From Rhodococcus sp. X156 (GTDB lineage: Bacteria; Actinomycetota; Actinomycetes; Mycobacteriales; Mycobacteriaceae), in NCBI RefSeq assembly GCF_004006015.1, contig NZ_CP034766.1, forward strand, positions 2,513,001 to 2,577,000: DNA of 64,000 bases, given 5' to 3'. Position numbers and translations under genes: made by a program. The notes below the pieces were generated by a model, which saw only the letters and a program-made list of their open reading frames with translations, ran no database searches and was not told where the DNA came from. Each line of letters opens with the position of its first letter. The stretch's first letter is position 1. This document shows, piece by piece, positions 9,854-18,841 of this stretch.

Positions 9854-10273
9854 CTACCGGGGGCGGTCCCGCCAGGCCGCGGTGGACCACAGCGCCCAGG
9901 CGACCAGCAGCGGCTGGAAGAACAGCCGCACCAGGCGCTTGCGGTCGGTGTCCAGGCCGAAGGCGTCGGCGTGGTCGAGGTACTGGGCGATGTTGCCCGG
10001 GAACACGGCGACGAAGAAGGCGGCGACCAGCAGGCCCACCCCGATGCGCCCGCGGCCGAACGCGATGAGCGCCCCGCCGAGCCCGATCTCCACCAGCCCG
10101 CTCAGCAGCACCACCGGGTCCTCCCCGAGGGGCACCCAGCCGGGCACCTGGGCCTGGAAGTCCTCGCGGGCGAAGGTCAGGTGGCTCACGCCGGCGAAGG
10201 CCAGCACCGCACCGAGCGCGATCCGGGCAGCCGACCGGGGGCGGGAGGCGGGCGGGGCGCTCAGCACGGTCAT
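9854..10273 (-). CDS. DoxX-family membrane protein
   Basis: A 139-residue protein with four predicted membrane helices and the N-terminal GVSHLTF motif common in DoxX/DoxD-like proteins. DoxX family members are linked to quinone or thiosulfate redox chemistry or to oxidant-defence complexes, but most bacterial copies have no assigned function. It ends 53 bp after the GAF-ANTAR gene, tail to tail. The ATG at 10273 is the only good start. Confidence 0.75.
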   Translation of the reverse strand: MTVLSAPPASRPRSAARIALGAVLAFAGVSHLTFAREDFQAQVPGWVPLGEDPVVLLSGLVEIGLGGALIAFGRGRIGVGLLVAAFFVAVFPGNIAQYLDHADAFGLDTDRKRLVRLFFQPLLVAWALWSTAAWRDRPR

Positions 10274-10311
10274 CGACTCACCCTAGCCACGGATGCGCCA
10301 CGCCCGGCGCC

Positions 10312-10851
10312 TCAGACCAGGCGCAGGGGTCGGTGCGGCGGCGCCGGCAGCTCCACCACCACCGGGTCGCCGGGCTGCACCTGCCCGCCGACGAGCACCA
10401 CCGCCATCACCCCGGCCTTGCGCCGCACGATGCGTCCACGGTGGTCGCGGTCGGACACCGCTCGGCGCAGCCCCGGCTGGAACCGGTCGATCAGCACGCA
10501 GGGGTTGCGCAGCCCGGTGAGCTCGACGACCGACTCCGCGCCCAGGCTCAGCCGGGTGCCGGTGGGCAGCGCCAGCAGGTCCACCCCGCGAGTGGTGACG
10601 TTCTCCCCCAGCGCCCCGGGGGCCACCTCGAAGCCCTCGGCGCGGAGCTCGTCGTGCAGCTCGGCCTGCAGCAGGTGCACCTGGCGCAGGTTGGGCGCGG
10701 TCGGGGTGCGCGACGCCGCCCAGCGGTGCTGCACGGTGGCGCCGGCGTGGGCGTCACCGTCCACGCCGAGCCCGGCCAGCAGCCGGATCGCGTCCTGGTT
10801 GGTCTTGCTGAACGCGTGCTTCGCCGCCCGGCTCACCGCTTCCACCTGCAC
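10312..10851 (-). CDS. MOSC domain protein
   Basis: A 179-residue MOSC domain with family features: VDGDAHAG, the RQVHLL segment, LGENVTT and the conserved cysteine in LRNPC. MOSC domains carry the sulfur/molybdenum chemistry of molybdenum-cofactor sulfurase C-termini and of mARC/YiiM enzymes. This is the short stand-alone form without the N-terminal beta barrel. Start is GTG at 10851. It is co-directional with the DoxX gene 38 bp downstream, possibly in one transcript. Confidence 0.85.
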   Translation of the reverse strand: MQVEAVSRAAKHAFSKTNQDAIRLLAGLGVDGDAHAGATVQHRWAASRTPTAPNLRQVHLLQAELHDELRAEGFEVAPGALGENVTTRGVDLLALPTGTRLSLGAESVVELTGLRNPCVLIDRFQPGLRRAVSDRDHRGRIVRRKAGVMAVVLVGGQVQPGDPVVVELPAPPHRPLRLV

Positions 10852-10869
10852 GGCAGCAGACCTTAGCGC

Positions 10870-12801
10870 TCAGCCCAGCGGACGCACGGTGGTGGCGATC
10901 TGCTCCACCACCGCCGCACTCACCTCGTCCGGCACGCCCCGGGCGGCGTGCACCACCAGCACGAAGGCGCGCCCGGGGGTCGAGCCGGGCAGTGCGTAGG
11001 CGTACATCGCCCCGGCCGGCGCCGAGCACTCCTGCTTCTTGGCCAGCGGCGCGGTCACCTCCACCAGCGAGCCGGTACCGGCCGGGCTCACCACCGTCCG
11101 CGGGGCGCCGGGCGCCAGCGGGGGCACCACCCCGGCGTCGTCGGTGAAGGCCACCGTCGCCCACCGGGTGGCCACCTGGAGAGCCGCGGCGGCGGGATCA
11201 GCCTGGTCGGAGCCGGTGAGCGCGGAGTTGGCCTTGGACGTGAACTGGTCGCAGAAGTCGCTGGCGAAGGAGGTGTAGCCCTTGCCCACCACCCGGTCCC
11301 CGCTCTTGGTCTCGAAGCCGCCGATGGTGCCCTCCGAGGCAACCTTCCAGCCGGGCGGGACGTCGTAGGCCGCACCCCGGTCGGACGAGGCCACCGTCTG
11401 CCAGCCCGCCACCAGCGGCGGCGGTGCCGCGGCGGCGGTGGACGTCGTCGTCGGCGGCGTGCTGGTGGTGGTGGGAGCGGTGCTGGTGGTCGGGGGGGTG
11501 CTGCTGGTGGTGGGCGCTGGGGCGCTGCTGGCGGGCTGGGCGGTGGCCGGCGCGCTCGCCGGCTGGTTGAGCACCACCACCACGACGGCGACGACCAGCA
11601 CCACCACCAGCGCGGCGGCCGCGGCGATGGCCGCCAACGCCGTGCGGGAGCTGCCGCTGGTGGGCACGGGCTGGTGGGCAGGCGCTGCGGTCGCAGTCGG
11701 CCCAGCCCACCCACGTGGCGGTGCCGCAACGGCTGGTGCCGCAACAGGCGGCTCCACCACGGACGCGCCCAGCACGGTGGCGCTCGTGTCGCCGTGGCCG
11801 AGCACGCTGAACCGGGTGGCGAGGGAGTCGGCGACCCCGGGGGTGCGGGCGAAGCCGCCCAGCAGGACCACGCCGGCCAGGTCGGTCGGCGCCACCCCGG
11901 CCTGCTGCAGCGCACCGCCGAGCAGGTCCAGCCCCCGGCTCAGCTGCGGCGCCAGGAGGTGGTCGAGCTCCTCGCGGCCCAGCGGCAGGCTCGCGAACGG
12001 CGGTGGCAGCGCCACGGCGGTCACCGACTCGGCGGAGAGCTGCTCGCGGGCGAGTCGCACCCGCTGCCGCAGGGCCAGGGCCGACCGGCGGCTGGGCAGG
12101 TCGCGCGGCTGCACCAGGCTCTGCCACGCCGCCGGGTGCTCGCCGGAGACGGCGGCGCCCACGTGCTGCACCAGCAGGGCGTCCGCCCCCACTCCCCCGA
12201 CGCCGCCCGCGCCGGCGGCCGCCAGCAGCCGCGGGCCGCCCGCACCCACCACGACCACGGCCGTGCTCAGCCCGCCGGCGCCCACGTCGTGCACCACGAA
12301 CGGCTGGTCGGTGGGGACCACCCCGGCGCGGTGGCAGTGCGCGGCCGCCGCCAGCACCGAGGGGACCACCCGCACGTCCGCCCGCGCCCACGGCGTCGCG
12401 GCGACGGCGCTATGCAGTGCCTGGGTCTGAGCCGCCGACCAGTACGCGGGCACCGTGAGCAGCACCTGGCCGGGGTGCTGGTCAACCAGCTGGTGCACCG
12501 CCTCGCCCACCGTGGTCAGCACCGCGGCGAGGGCGTCGACCACCCGGACCGGTCGCCCGCCCAGCACCAGGGTGCTCTCCGGTGCCCGCAGCACCGGGTG
12601 CGCCTCGTATCGGTCCGGCTCGTGCTGGCCCCAGTGCCGGGCCTCGCTGCCGGTGAGCAGGCTGCCGTCCTCGTGGGCGTACACCGCCGAGGGCATCGAC
12701 GCTGCCCCGTCGAGCTCCACCACCCGCGGCGGGACGCCCGGCCCGGCCAGCGCAGCCTTGGTCCGGTCTGCACCCAGGTCCACAGCCAGCTGCCACATCA
12801 T
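10870..12801 (-). CDS. Hsp70-like ATPase fused through a membrane helix to an exported domain
   Basis: 643 residues. The N-terminal 350 residues are an actin/Hsp70-fold ATPase: LAVDLGADRTKAAL (phosphate-1 loop), FVVHDVGAGGLSTAVV (phosphate-2) and GVVLLGGFARTPGV (adenosine loop). A strongly hydrophobic helix follows at about 390-415, then a Pro/Thr/Ser linker of about 50 residues, then a globular domain (about 460-643) with two cysteines. No Hsp70 substrate-binding domain or linker is present. Related layouts occur in actinobacterial envelope or type VII-associated proteins, so it may relay a cytoplasmic ATP-dependent state to the envelope; this is inference. ATG at 12801 follows GGGAGA. Confidence 0.7.
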   Translation of the reverse strand: MMWQLAVDLGADRTKAALAGPGVPPRVVELDGAASMPSAVYAHEDGSLLTGSEARHWGQHEPDRYEAHPVLRAPESTLVLGGRPVRVVDALAAVLTTVGEAVHQLVDQHPGQVLLTVPAYWSAAQTQALHSAVAATPWARADVRVVPSVLAAAAHCHRAGVVPTDQPFVVHDVGAGGLSTAVVVVGAGGPRLLAAAGAGGVGGVGADALLVQHVGAAVSGEHPAAWQSLVQPRDLPSRRSALALRQRVRLAREQLSAESVTAVALPPPFASLPLGREELDHLLAPQLSRGLDLLGGALQQAGVAPTDLAGVVLLGGFARTPGVADSLATRFSVLGHGDTSATVLGASVVEPPVAAPAVAAPPRGWAGPTATAAPAHQPVPTSGSSRTALAAIAAAAALVVVLVVAVVVVVLNQPASAPATAQPASSAPAPTTSSTPPTTSTAPTTTSTPPTTTSTAAAAPPPLVAGWQTVASSDRGAAYDVPPGWKVASEGTIGGFETKSGDRVVGKGYTSFASDFCDQFTSKANSALTGSDQADPAAAALQVATRWATVAFTDDAGVVPPLAPGAPRTVVSPAGTGSLVEVTAPLAKKQECSAPAGAMYAYALPGSTPGRAFVLVVHAARGVPDEVSAAVVEQIATTVRPLG

Positions 12802-12816
12802 TTGTCTCCCAGTGAG

Positions 12817-12847
12817 TTCCGCGTGACCGTCATGCTGTCACGCGGAA
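12817..12847 (-). promoter_or_regulatory. perfect 11-bp inverted repeat just upstream of the Hsp70-like gene
   Basis: The arms TTCCGCGTGAC and GTCACGCGGAA are perfectly complementary around a 9-base loop. The element lies 16 bases ahead of the ATG, with the ribosome site between them. It could be a repressor operator or an mRNA hairpin in the 5' leader. Nothing else coding is seen in the 313 bp to the lipoprotein gene at 13115, apart from the iron box. Confidence 0.55.
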
Positions 12848-12938
12848 GGCACCGGCCCGAGCAGCCGCACGACTCGCGTCACGCCGGCACCCGGCCCGTG
12901 GGCGAGCGCGTCGTCACCACCCACCCCCAGCAGGCACT

Positions 12939-12957
12939 ATGGTTAGCCTCGCCTTAG
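12939..12957 (+). promoter_or_regulatory. putative IdeR/DtxR iron box of the siderophore-uptake operon
   Basis: The reverse strand reads CTAAGGCGAGGCTAACCAT, close to the DtxR/IdeR consensus TTAGGTTAGGCTAACCTAA with a strong right half. It sits about 160 bp ahead of the siderophore-binding lipoprotein start. DtxR-family repressors loaded with Fe2+ would block transcription, so the operon should be induced in iron shortage. A second box lies at 20522. Confidence 0.7.
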
Positions 12958-13114
12958 TGTGTGCGAGCGGTCTCTCCAGACTGGACGGTTCGACTCTCGG
13001 GACCGGACAGCGTTGTCCTCCCACCTGCACCACCTGTGCTCCGGCACGCCGAAGCCTCGCTCCAGCACGCGCGCGCGGACACCCGCCGCCGGTACCACCT
13101 TCGAAAGGACGCAC

Positions 13115-14158
13115 ATGTTCCGCGCCAAACCCCTCGCCACGCTCACCGTGGCCGCGCTGCTGACGGCCACGCTGGCCGCCTGCTCGTCCTCGGCCACCGA
13201 CACCGAGGCCAACGCCGGCACCACCAGCGGCGACACCTGGACCCCGGTGACCATCGAGCACGCGCTCGGGAAGACGGTCATCGAGAAGAAGCCCGAGCGG
13301 GTGGCGACGGTCAACTGGGCCAACCACGAGGTTCCCCTGGCTCTCGGCATCGTCCCGGTCGGCATGGCCGCCGCCAACTTCGGCGACGACGACACCGACG
13401 GGCTGCTGCCCTGGGTCAAGAAGAAGCTCGACGACCTCAAGGCGCCGACCCCGGTGCTCTTCGACGAGACCGACGGCGTCGACTTCGCGGCCGTGGCGGA
13501 CACCAAGCCGGACGTCATCCTCGCGTCGTACTCGGGCCTGACGCAGCAGGACTACGACACCCTCAGCCAGATCGCCCCGGTCGTGGCCTACCCCGAGGCC
13601 GCTTGGGCCACGCCGTGGCAGGACATCATCAAGCTGAACAGCAAGGCGCTGGGCAAGGCCGCCGAGGGCGACAAGCTGATCGCCGACATCCAGCAGCAGG
13701 TCAAGACCACGGTCGCCAAGTACCCGCAGCTCGCCGGCAAGTCGGCCATGTTCGTCACCCACATCGACCCCAGCGACGTGAGCCAGATCGGCTACTACAC
13801 CACCCACGACACCCGGACCCTGTTCTTCGAGGACCTGGGGCTGACCACGCCGGCCAGCGTCGCGAAGGCCTCGGCCGACACCAAGAAGTTCTCGCTCAAG
13901 CAGAGCTCGGAGCAGATCGACTTCTTCAACGACGTCGACATCATCACCGGCTACGGCGACGCCGACGGCAAGCTCCTGCAGCAGCTGCAGAGCGACCCGC
14001 TGCTGTCCAAGATCCCCGCCGTCCAGCGTGGCTCGGTGACCCTGCTGCCCGGCAGCACCCCGCTGGCCACCGCCGCGAACCCGACCCCGCTCGCCATCTC
14101 CTGGGTGCTCGAGGACTACGTCAAGCTCCTCGCCGCAGCCGCGGACAAGGTGAAGTGA
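13115..14158 (+). CDS. iron-siderophore-binding lipoprotein of an ABC importer
   Basis: 347 residues from ATG 13115, preceded by GAAAGGA. A lipoprotein signal ends in the lipobox TLAAC with the lipidated residue Cys23. The mature part has the FepB/FecB-type layout (class III binding protein): WANHEVPLALGIVPVGM near residue 70, DVILASYSGLTQQDYDTL, and a C-terminal VLEDYVKLL. It captures a ferric siderophore outside the membrane and delivers it to the permeases encoded immediately downstream. First gene of a four-gene overlapping operon behind an iron box. The siderophore type cannot be told. Confidence 0.92.
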   Translation: MFRAKPLATLTVAALLTATLAACSSSATDTEANAGTTSGDTWTPVTIEHALGKTVIEKKPERVATVNWANHEVPLALGIVPVGMAAANFGDDDTDGLLPWVKKKLDDLKAPTPVLFDETDGVDFAAVADTKPDVILASYSGLTQQDYDTLSQIAPVVAYPEAAWATPWQDIIKLNSKALGKAAEGDKLIADIQQQVKTTVAKYPQLAGKSAMFVTHIDPSDVSQIGYYTTHDTRTLFFEDLGLTTPASVAKASADTKKFSLKQSSEQIDFFNDVDIITGYGDADGKLLQQLQSDPLLSKIPAVQRGSVTLLPGSTPLATAANPTPLAISWVLEDYVKLLAAAADKVK

Positions 14159-15198
14159 CGAAGCTCGACCCTCTGCCGACGCCGGACGCCGCACTCGTGC
14201 GGCGTCCGGCGTCGGCGCGCACCCTGTGGCTGCTCGCCGCGCTCGTGCTGCTGGCGGCCGTCGCGCTCGCCTCCGTGGCCATCGGCTCGCGCACGGTCGG
14301 CTGGGGCGACATTCTCGCCGGCCTCAGCGGGAGCGAGGCCACCCTGGAGGAAGCCGCGGTCAGCAAGCGGGTTCCCCGCACCCTGCTCGCGCTGATCGTG
14401 GGTGCCGCGCTCGGGCTGTCCGGTGGCGTCATGCAGGGCGTCACCCGCAACCCGCTGGCCGACCCCGGGATCCTGGGCGTGAACATGGGTGCCTCGCTCA
14501 CCGTGGTCCTCGGCATCACCTTCTTCGGCCTGACCTCCCCCACCAGCTACATCTGGGTCGCCATCGCCGGGGCCGCCGTCGCGGCCACCTTCGTCTACGC
14601 CGTCGGCTCGCTGGGCCGCGGTGGCGCCACCCCGCTCAAGCTCGCCCTGGCTGGGGCGGCCACCTCCGCCGCCCTCGCCTCGCTCGTCACCGCGATCACC
14701 CTGCCCCGCAACGACATCGCCGGGGGCATTCGCCTCTGGCAGATCGGCGGCGTCGGCGGTGGCTCGTACGACAAGATCGGGCAGATCCTGCCGTTCCTGC
14801 TCGTGGGCTTCGCCCTCTGCCTGCTCTCCGCCCGCGGGCTCAACTCCCTGGCCCTGGGTGACGACCTGGCCGCCGGGCTGGGCGAGAACGTCGTCGTGGT
14901 GCGCGCGCTCGCCGCGGTCGGGGCCGTGGTCCTGTGTGGCGCCTGCACCGCCGTGACCGGGCCCATCGGGTTCGTCGGGCTCGTCGTGCCGCACGCCTGC
15001 CGGCTGCTGGTGGGGGTGGACCACCGCTGGATGCTGCCGTTCTGCGCGCTCCTCGGTGCGTCCCTGCTCACCGCCGCCGACGTGGTCGGCCGGATCGCCG
15101 CCCGCCCCGGCGAGCTCGACGTGGGCATCGTGACGGCGCTGATCGGTGCCCCGTTCTTCATCTACATCGTCCGGCGACAGAAGGTGCGGGCCCTGTGA
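14155..15198 (+). CDS. FecCD-family siderophore permease, first subunit
   Basis: 347 residues from GTG 14155, overlapping the lipoprotein stop by 4 bases (GTGAAGTGA region). Nine to ten membrane helices and the family signatures GVMQGVTRNPLADPGILGVNMGA and TGPIGFVGLVVPHACRLLVG. It pairs with the next gene product to form the channel of the importer. An in-frame extension reading back to 12961 runs antisense-like through the lipoprotein gene and is not coding. Confidence 0.93.
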   Translation: MTKLDPLPTPDAALVRRPASARTLWLLAALVLLAAVALASVAIGSRTVGWGDILAGLSGSEATLEEAAVSKRVPRTLLALIVGAALGLSGGVMQGVTRNPLADPGILGVNMGASLTVVLGITFFGLTSPTSYIWVAIAGAAVAATFVYAVGSLGRGGATPLKLALAGAATSAALASLVTAITLPRNDIAGGIRLWQIGGVGGGSYDKIGQILPFLLVGFALCLLSARGLNSLALGDDLAAGLGENVVVVRALAAVGAVVLCGACTAVTGPIGFVGLVVPHACRLLVGVDHRWMLPFCALLGASLLTAADVVGRIAARPGELDVGIVTALIGAPFFIYIVRRQKVRAL

Positions 15199-16280
15199 GC
15201 GTGCAGACGGCGGCAACCCCAGCCCCGAAGCCACCGGCACCGAAGCCGGCGACCCCGACGGCGGTGCTGGTCGCGCGGGGCCGGCGGCGGCGGGGCCGGC
15301 GGCGCCAGCTGGTGATGGCGGTGCTCGCCGCGCTGATCGTGGCCGCCTTCGCCGTCAGCCTGATGTGCGGCGACACCTTCTACCCGCCCGCCGAGGTGTG
15401 GCAGGTGATCCGCGGCGAGCAGGTGCCCGGCGCCACCTTCACCGTCGGCCGGCTGCGGCTGCCGCGCGCGGTGCTGGCCGTGGTGGCCGGGCTGTGCTTC
15501 GGCCTGGGTGGCGTCACCTTCCAGACGATGCTGCGCAACCCGCTGGCCAGCCCGGACATCATCGGCATCAGCTCCGGGGCCAGCGCGGCGGCTGCCTTCG
15601 CCATCATCACGCTGTCCCTCGGCGAGACGCAGGTGTCCATCTTCGCGATCGTCGCCGGCCTCGGGGTGGCGCTGCTGGTCTACGTCCTGTCCTTCAAGGA
15701 CGGCGTGGTCGGGACCCGGCTGATCCTCATCGGCATCGGCCTTGCCGCGATGCTCGACAGCCTGACCGCCTACGTGCTCTCCACCGCGGCCGAGTGGGAC
15801 CTGCAGCTGGCCACCCGCTGGCTGACCGGCAGCCTCAACGGCGTGGCCTGGACGCAGGTGGTGCCGGTGCTCGTCGCCCTGGTGGTGCTGGCCCCGGTGC
15901 TGCTGGGCCAGGCCCGCAACCTCACCACCAGCGAGCTGGGCGACGACACCGCCTCGGCCCTGGGCGTGCGGGTGGACCGCACCCGCCTGGTCGTCATCAT
16001 CGCCGCGGTCGGCCTGATCGCCTTCGCCACCTCGGCCGCCGGACCCATCGCCTTCGTCGCCTTCCTCTCCGGGCCCATCGCCGCCCGGCTGGTGGGCCCC
16101 GGCGGGTCGCTGCTGGTGCCCGCCGCCCTCGTCGGAGCCCTGCTGGTGCTGGTCGCCGACTTCTGCGGCCAGTTCGCCTTCGACACCCGCTTCCCGGTGG
16201 GGGTGGTCACCGGCGTGCTCGGTGCGCCCTACCTCGTCTACCTCATCGTCCGCACCAATCGCGCGGGAGGCTCCCTGTGA
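15195..16280 (+). CDS. FecCD-family siderophore permease, second subunit
   Basis: 361 residues from GTG 15195, overlapping the previous stop. A Pro/Lys/Arg-rich cytoplasmic leader of about 35 residues precedes the first helix. Family signatures: GVTFQTMLRNPLASPDIIGISSGAS, LGVRVDRTRLVV and AGPIAFVAFLSGPIAARLVGP. It forms a heterodimeric permease with the preceding subunit. The stop overlaps the ATPase GTG. Confidence 0.93.
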   Translation: MSVQTAATPAPKPPAPKPATPTAVLVARGRRRRGRRRQLVMAVLAALIVAAFAVSLMCGDTFYPPAEVWQVIRGEQVPGATFTVGRLRLPRAVLAVVAGLCFGLGGVTFQTMLRNPLASPDIIGISSGASAAAAFAIITLSLGETQVSIFAIVAGLGVALLVYVLSFKDGVVGTRLILIGIGLAAMLDSLTAYVLSTAAEWDLQLATRWLTGSLNGVAWTQVVPVLVALVVLAPVLLGQARNLTTSELGDDTASALGVRVDRTRLVVIIAAVGLIAFATSAAGPIAFVAFLSGPIAARLVGPGGSLLVPAALVGALLVLVADFCGQFAFDTRFPVGVVTGVLGAPYLVYLIVRTNRAGGSL

Positions 16281-17092
16281 CCACTACCCACACTCTCGCC
16301 GTCGAGGACCTCACCCTCGGCTACGGCGACCGGACGGTCATCGAGTCCCTCGACCTGCTGGTGCCGCCCGGCAAGATCACCGTGATCGTCGGGGCCAACG
16401 CGTGCGGCAAGTCCACGCTGCTGCGGTCGATGTCGCGGCTGCTGTCCCCGCAGGCGGGCCGGGTGGTGCTGGACGGCAAGTCGCTGCACCGCCTGCCGGC
16501 CAAGGAGGTGGCGCGCACGCTGGGGCTGCTCCCCCAGTCACCGATCGCCCCCGAGGGCATCACCGTCGCCGACCTCGTCGGCCGCGGCCGCCACCCGCAC
16601 CAGTCCCTGTTCTCCCGGTGGAGCAAGGAGGACGACGCCGCCGTCGCCGACGCACTGGACGCCACCCAGACGGCGATGCTGGCCGACCGCTCCGTGGACG
16701 AGCTCTCCGGCGGCCAGCGGCAGCGGGTGTGGATCGCCATGGCGCTGGCCCAGCAGACCGACCTGCTGCTGCTCGACGAGCCCACCACGTTCCTCGACGT
16801 CAGCCACCAGGTGGAGGTCCTCGACCTGCTCACCGACCTGAACCGCTCCCGCGGCACCACCATCGTGATGGTGCTGCACGACCTCAACCTGGGCGCCCGC
16901 TACGCCGACCACCTCATCGCCCTCGCCGGGGGCCGGCTGCACTCCGCCGGCGAGCCCAACGAGGTGCTCACCGAGGAGTGCGTGCGCACCGTGTTCGGCC
17001 TGGACTGCCAGGTGATCCCCGACCCCACCTCGGGCAAGCCGCTGATGCTGCCGATCGGGCGCCACCACGTCACCGCGGCGGCGCACCACTAG
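16277..17092 (+). CDS. ATPase of the siderophore ABC importer (FepC/FecE type)
   Basis: 271 residues from GTG 16277. Walker A GANACGKST (39-47), Q-loop near LLPQSP, signature LSGGQ (143-147), Walker B LLLLDEP (163-169) and the switch His in VLHDLN. All ATPase motifs are intact. Translational overlap with the permease gene supports one polycistronic unit from the iron box at 12939. It ends only 3 bases from the stop of the convergent ABC transporter gene. Confidence 0.94.
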   Translation: MTTTHTLAVEDLTLGYGDRTVIESLDLLVPPGKITVIVGANACGKSTLLRSMSRLLSPQAGRVVLDGKSLHRLPAKEVARTLGLLPQSPIAPEGITVADLVGRGRHPHQSLFSRWSKEDDAAVADALDATQTAMLADRSVDELSGGQRQRVWIAMALAQQTDLLLLDEPTTFLDVSHQVEVLDLLTDLNRSRGTTIVMVLHDLNLGARYADHLIALAGGRLHSAGEPNEVLTEECVRTVFGLDCQVIPDPTSGKPLMLPIGRHHVTAAAHH

Positions 17093-17095
17093 CGC

Positions 17096-18841
17096 CTAGG
17101 TGCCCGACCACGCCTTCCACAGGATGGCGTAGGGCCCGCCGGCCTCCACCAGCTCGGCGTGGGTGCCGGTCTCCACCACCCGGCCGTCGTCGAGCACCAC
17201 CACCTGGTCGGCCGAGACGGCCTGGGTCAGGCGGTGGGCGATGGTCAGCGAGGTGCGTCCGCGGGTGGCGGCCAGCGCGGCCTGCTCCAGGTCACGGGCG
17301 CCCACCGAGCCGGCCTCGGCGGTGGCCTCGTCCAGCACCACCACCAGCGGGTCGGCCAGCACCACCCGGGCCAGCGCCACCTGCTGGGCCTGGGCGGGGG
17401 TGAGCACCGCGGCGCCGTCGCCCACCACGGCGTCCAGCCCGCTCGGCAGCGCCGCCACCCATCCGGTGGCCCCCACCTCGGCCAGCGCGGCCGACACCTG
17501 CTCGTCGCCGGCGGCCGGGGCGGCCAGGGTGAGGTTGTCGCGCAGGGTGCCGGTGAAGACGTGCACCTCCTGGCTCACCAGGGCCACGGTCGGACGGCCG
17601 TCCACCGGCTGCACCTGCGCCAGCGGCACGCCGCCCACCCGGATCTCTCCCGAGGTGGGCTGCAGCCGGCCCGCGACCGCAGCACCCAGGGTGGTCTTGC
17701 CCGCTCCGGTCGCACCCACCACGGCCACTCGCTGGCCGGCGGGCACGGTGAGGGTGACGTCGGCGAGCACGGCCCGGCCCGGGGTGTAGCTGTGGCCGAG
17801 CTGGTGCACGGTGACGGTGCTGTCCGCCGGGGCCAGCAGGCCCGCACGGACGGCCGGCGGGGGCAGCTGCGCCAGGCCCACCACCCGGGTCAGCGACGCT
17901 CCCGCCGACTGCACCTGGTCGAAGAGCATGATCACCGCGGCGATCGGGTTGAACAGGCGGTGGAAGAACAGCGCGGCCGCGGTGGCCGCACCCACGGTGC
18001 CCCAGCCGCCCCGCACCAGCACGAACCCGGTCCCCAGCACCAGCAGCAGCCCGATCAGCTCGGAGCGGTTGGTGCGCGCGCCGAAGCGGGTGAGCAGCCG
18101 GTAGACGTCCACGGAGATCTGCACCGACCGCCAGGAGGCCGCGTCCACCTTCTGCTGGTGGGCCTCGGCGATGCCGAAGGCGCGCAGGGTGCGGCTGGCG
18201 TGCATGCCGGTGAGGAACGCCTCGGCCCGCTCCCCGTTGGCGACGCGCTCGCGCCGGTAGTACGGCCCGGAGCGGGGCAGGTACCAGCGCAGCCCCAGTG
18301 CGTAGAACGGCAGGATGGCCAGGCCGGCGAGCCCGAGGCGCCAGTCCAGGGTGAACAGCCCGCCCGCGGTGAACACGATGGCCACCACCGAGGTGACCAG
18401 CAGCGGGATCGCGGTGGTGAGGGAGTCGGCCACCAGCCGGACGTCGTCGCCGATGCGGGAGAGCAGGTCACCCGAGCCCGCCTCCTCCAGCGTCGCGCTG
18501 TCCAGCCGCAGCGCGCGGTCCAGGGCCTCCTCGCGCAGCTCGGCCAGGGCCGGCTCGGCCACCCGGGCCAGCAGCAGGCTGGACAGCCAAGTGGTCACCC
18601 CGGTGGCCACCCCGGCGCCGGCGATCCAGGCCACGGCGACGGACAGCTGCCCGGAGGTGCCGCCGGAGGAGACCAGGTCCACGATGCGACCCAGCTGCAC
18701 CGGCCCGACCAGCCCCGCCAGCCCACCCGCGGCGAAGGCGAGCAGGCAGGCCACCAGGGCGGCGCGGCGCTGGGTGAGCAGCCCGCGGGCCAGTCGCCAG
18801 GCCTCGCGCCCGGAGGCGATCGGCAGCAGCGTGCCGCTCAT
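17096..18841 (-). CDS. ABC transporter half-protein, catalytic partner of a heterodimer
   Basis: 581 residues from ATG 18841: six-helix type I exporter-fold membrane domain (about 1-330) and C-terminal ATPase. Walker A VVGATGAGKTT with Lys382 and Walker B VVVLDEAT with the catalytic Glu are intact, but the signature is LTPAQAQQ instead of LSGGQ (about 480). The partner gene just upstream shows the reverse pattern, so the two should form one working ATP site. The ATG overlaps the partner stop by 4 bases. Iron-box control and position suggest siderophore traffic, export or IrtAB-like import; this is inference. Confidence 0.88.
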   Translation of the reverse strand: MSGTLLPIASGREAWRLARGLLTQRRAALVACLLAFAAGGLAGLVGPVQLGRIVDLVSSGGTSGQLSVAVAWIAGAGVATGVTTWLSSLLLARVAEPALAELREEALDRALRLDSATLEEAGSGDLLSRIGDDVRLVADSLTTAIPLLVTSVVAIVFTAGGLFTLDWRLGLAGLAILPFYALGLRWYLPRSGPYYRRERVANGERAEAFLTGMHASRTLRAFGIAEAHQQKVDAASWRSVQISVDVYRLLTRFGARTNRSELIGLLLVLGTGFVLVRGGWGTVGAATAAALFFHRLFNPIAAVIMLFDQVQSAGASLTRVVGLAQLPPPAVRAGLLAPADSTVTVHQLGHSYTPGRAVLADVTLTVPAGQRVAVVGATGAGKTTLGAAVAGRLQPTSGEIRVGGVPLAQVQPVDGRPTVALVSQEVHVFTGTLRDNLTLAAPAAGDEQVSAALAEVGATGWVAALPSGLDAVVGDGAAVLTPAQAQQVALARVVLADPLVVVLDEATAEAGSVGARDLEQAALAATRGRTSLTIAHRLTQAVSADQVVVLDDGRVVETGTHAELVEAGGPYAILWKAWSGT

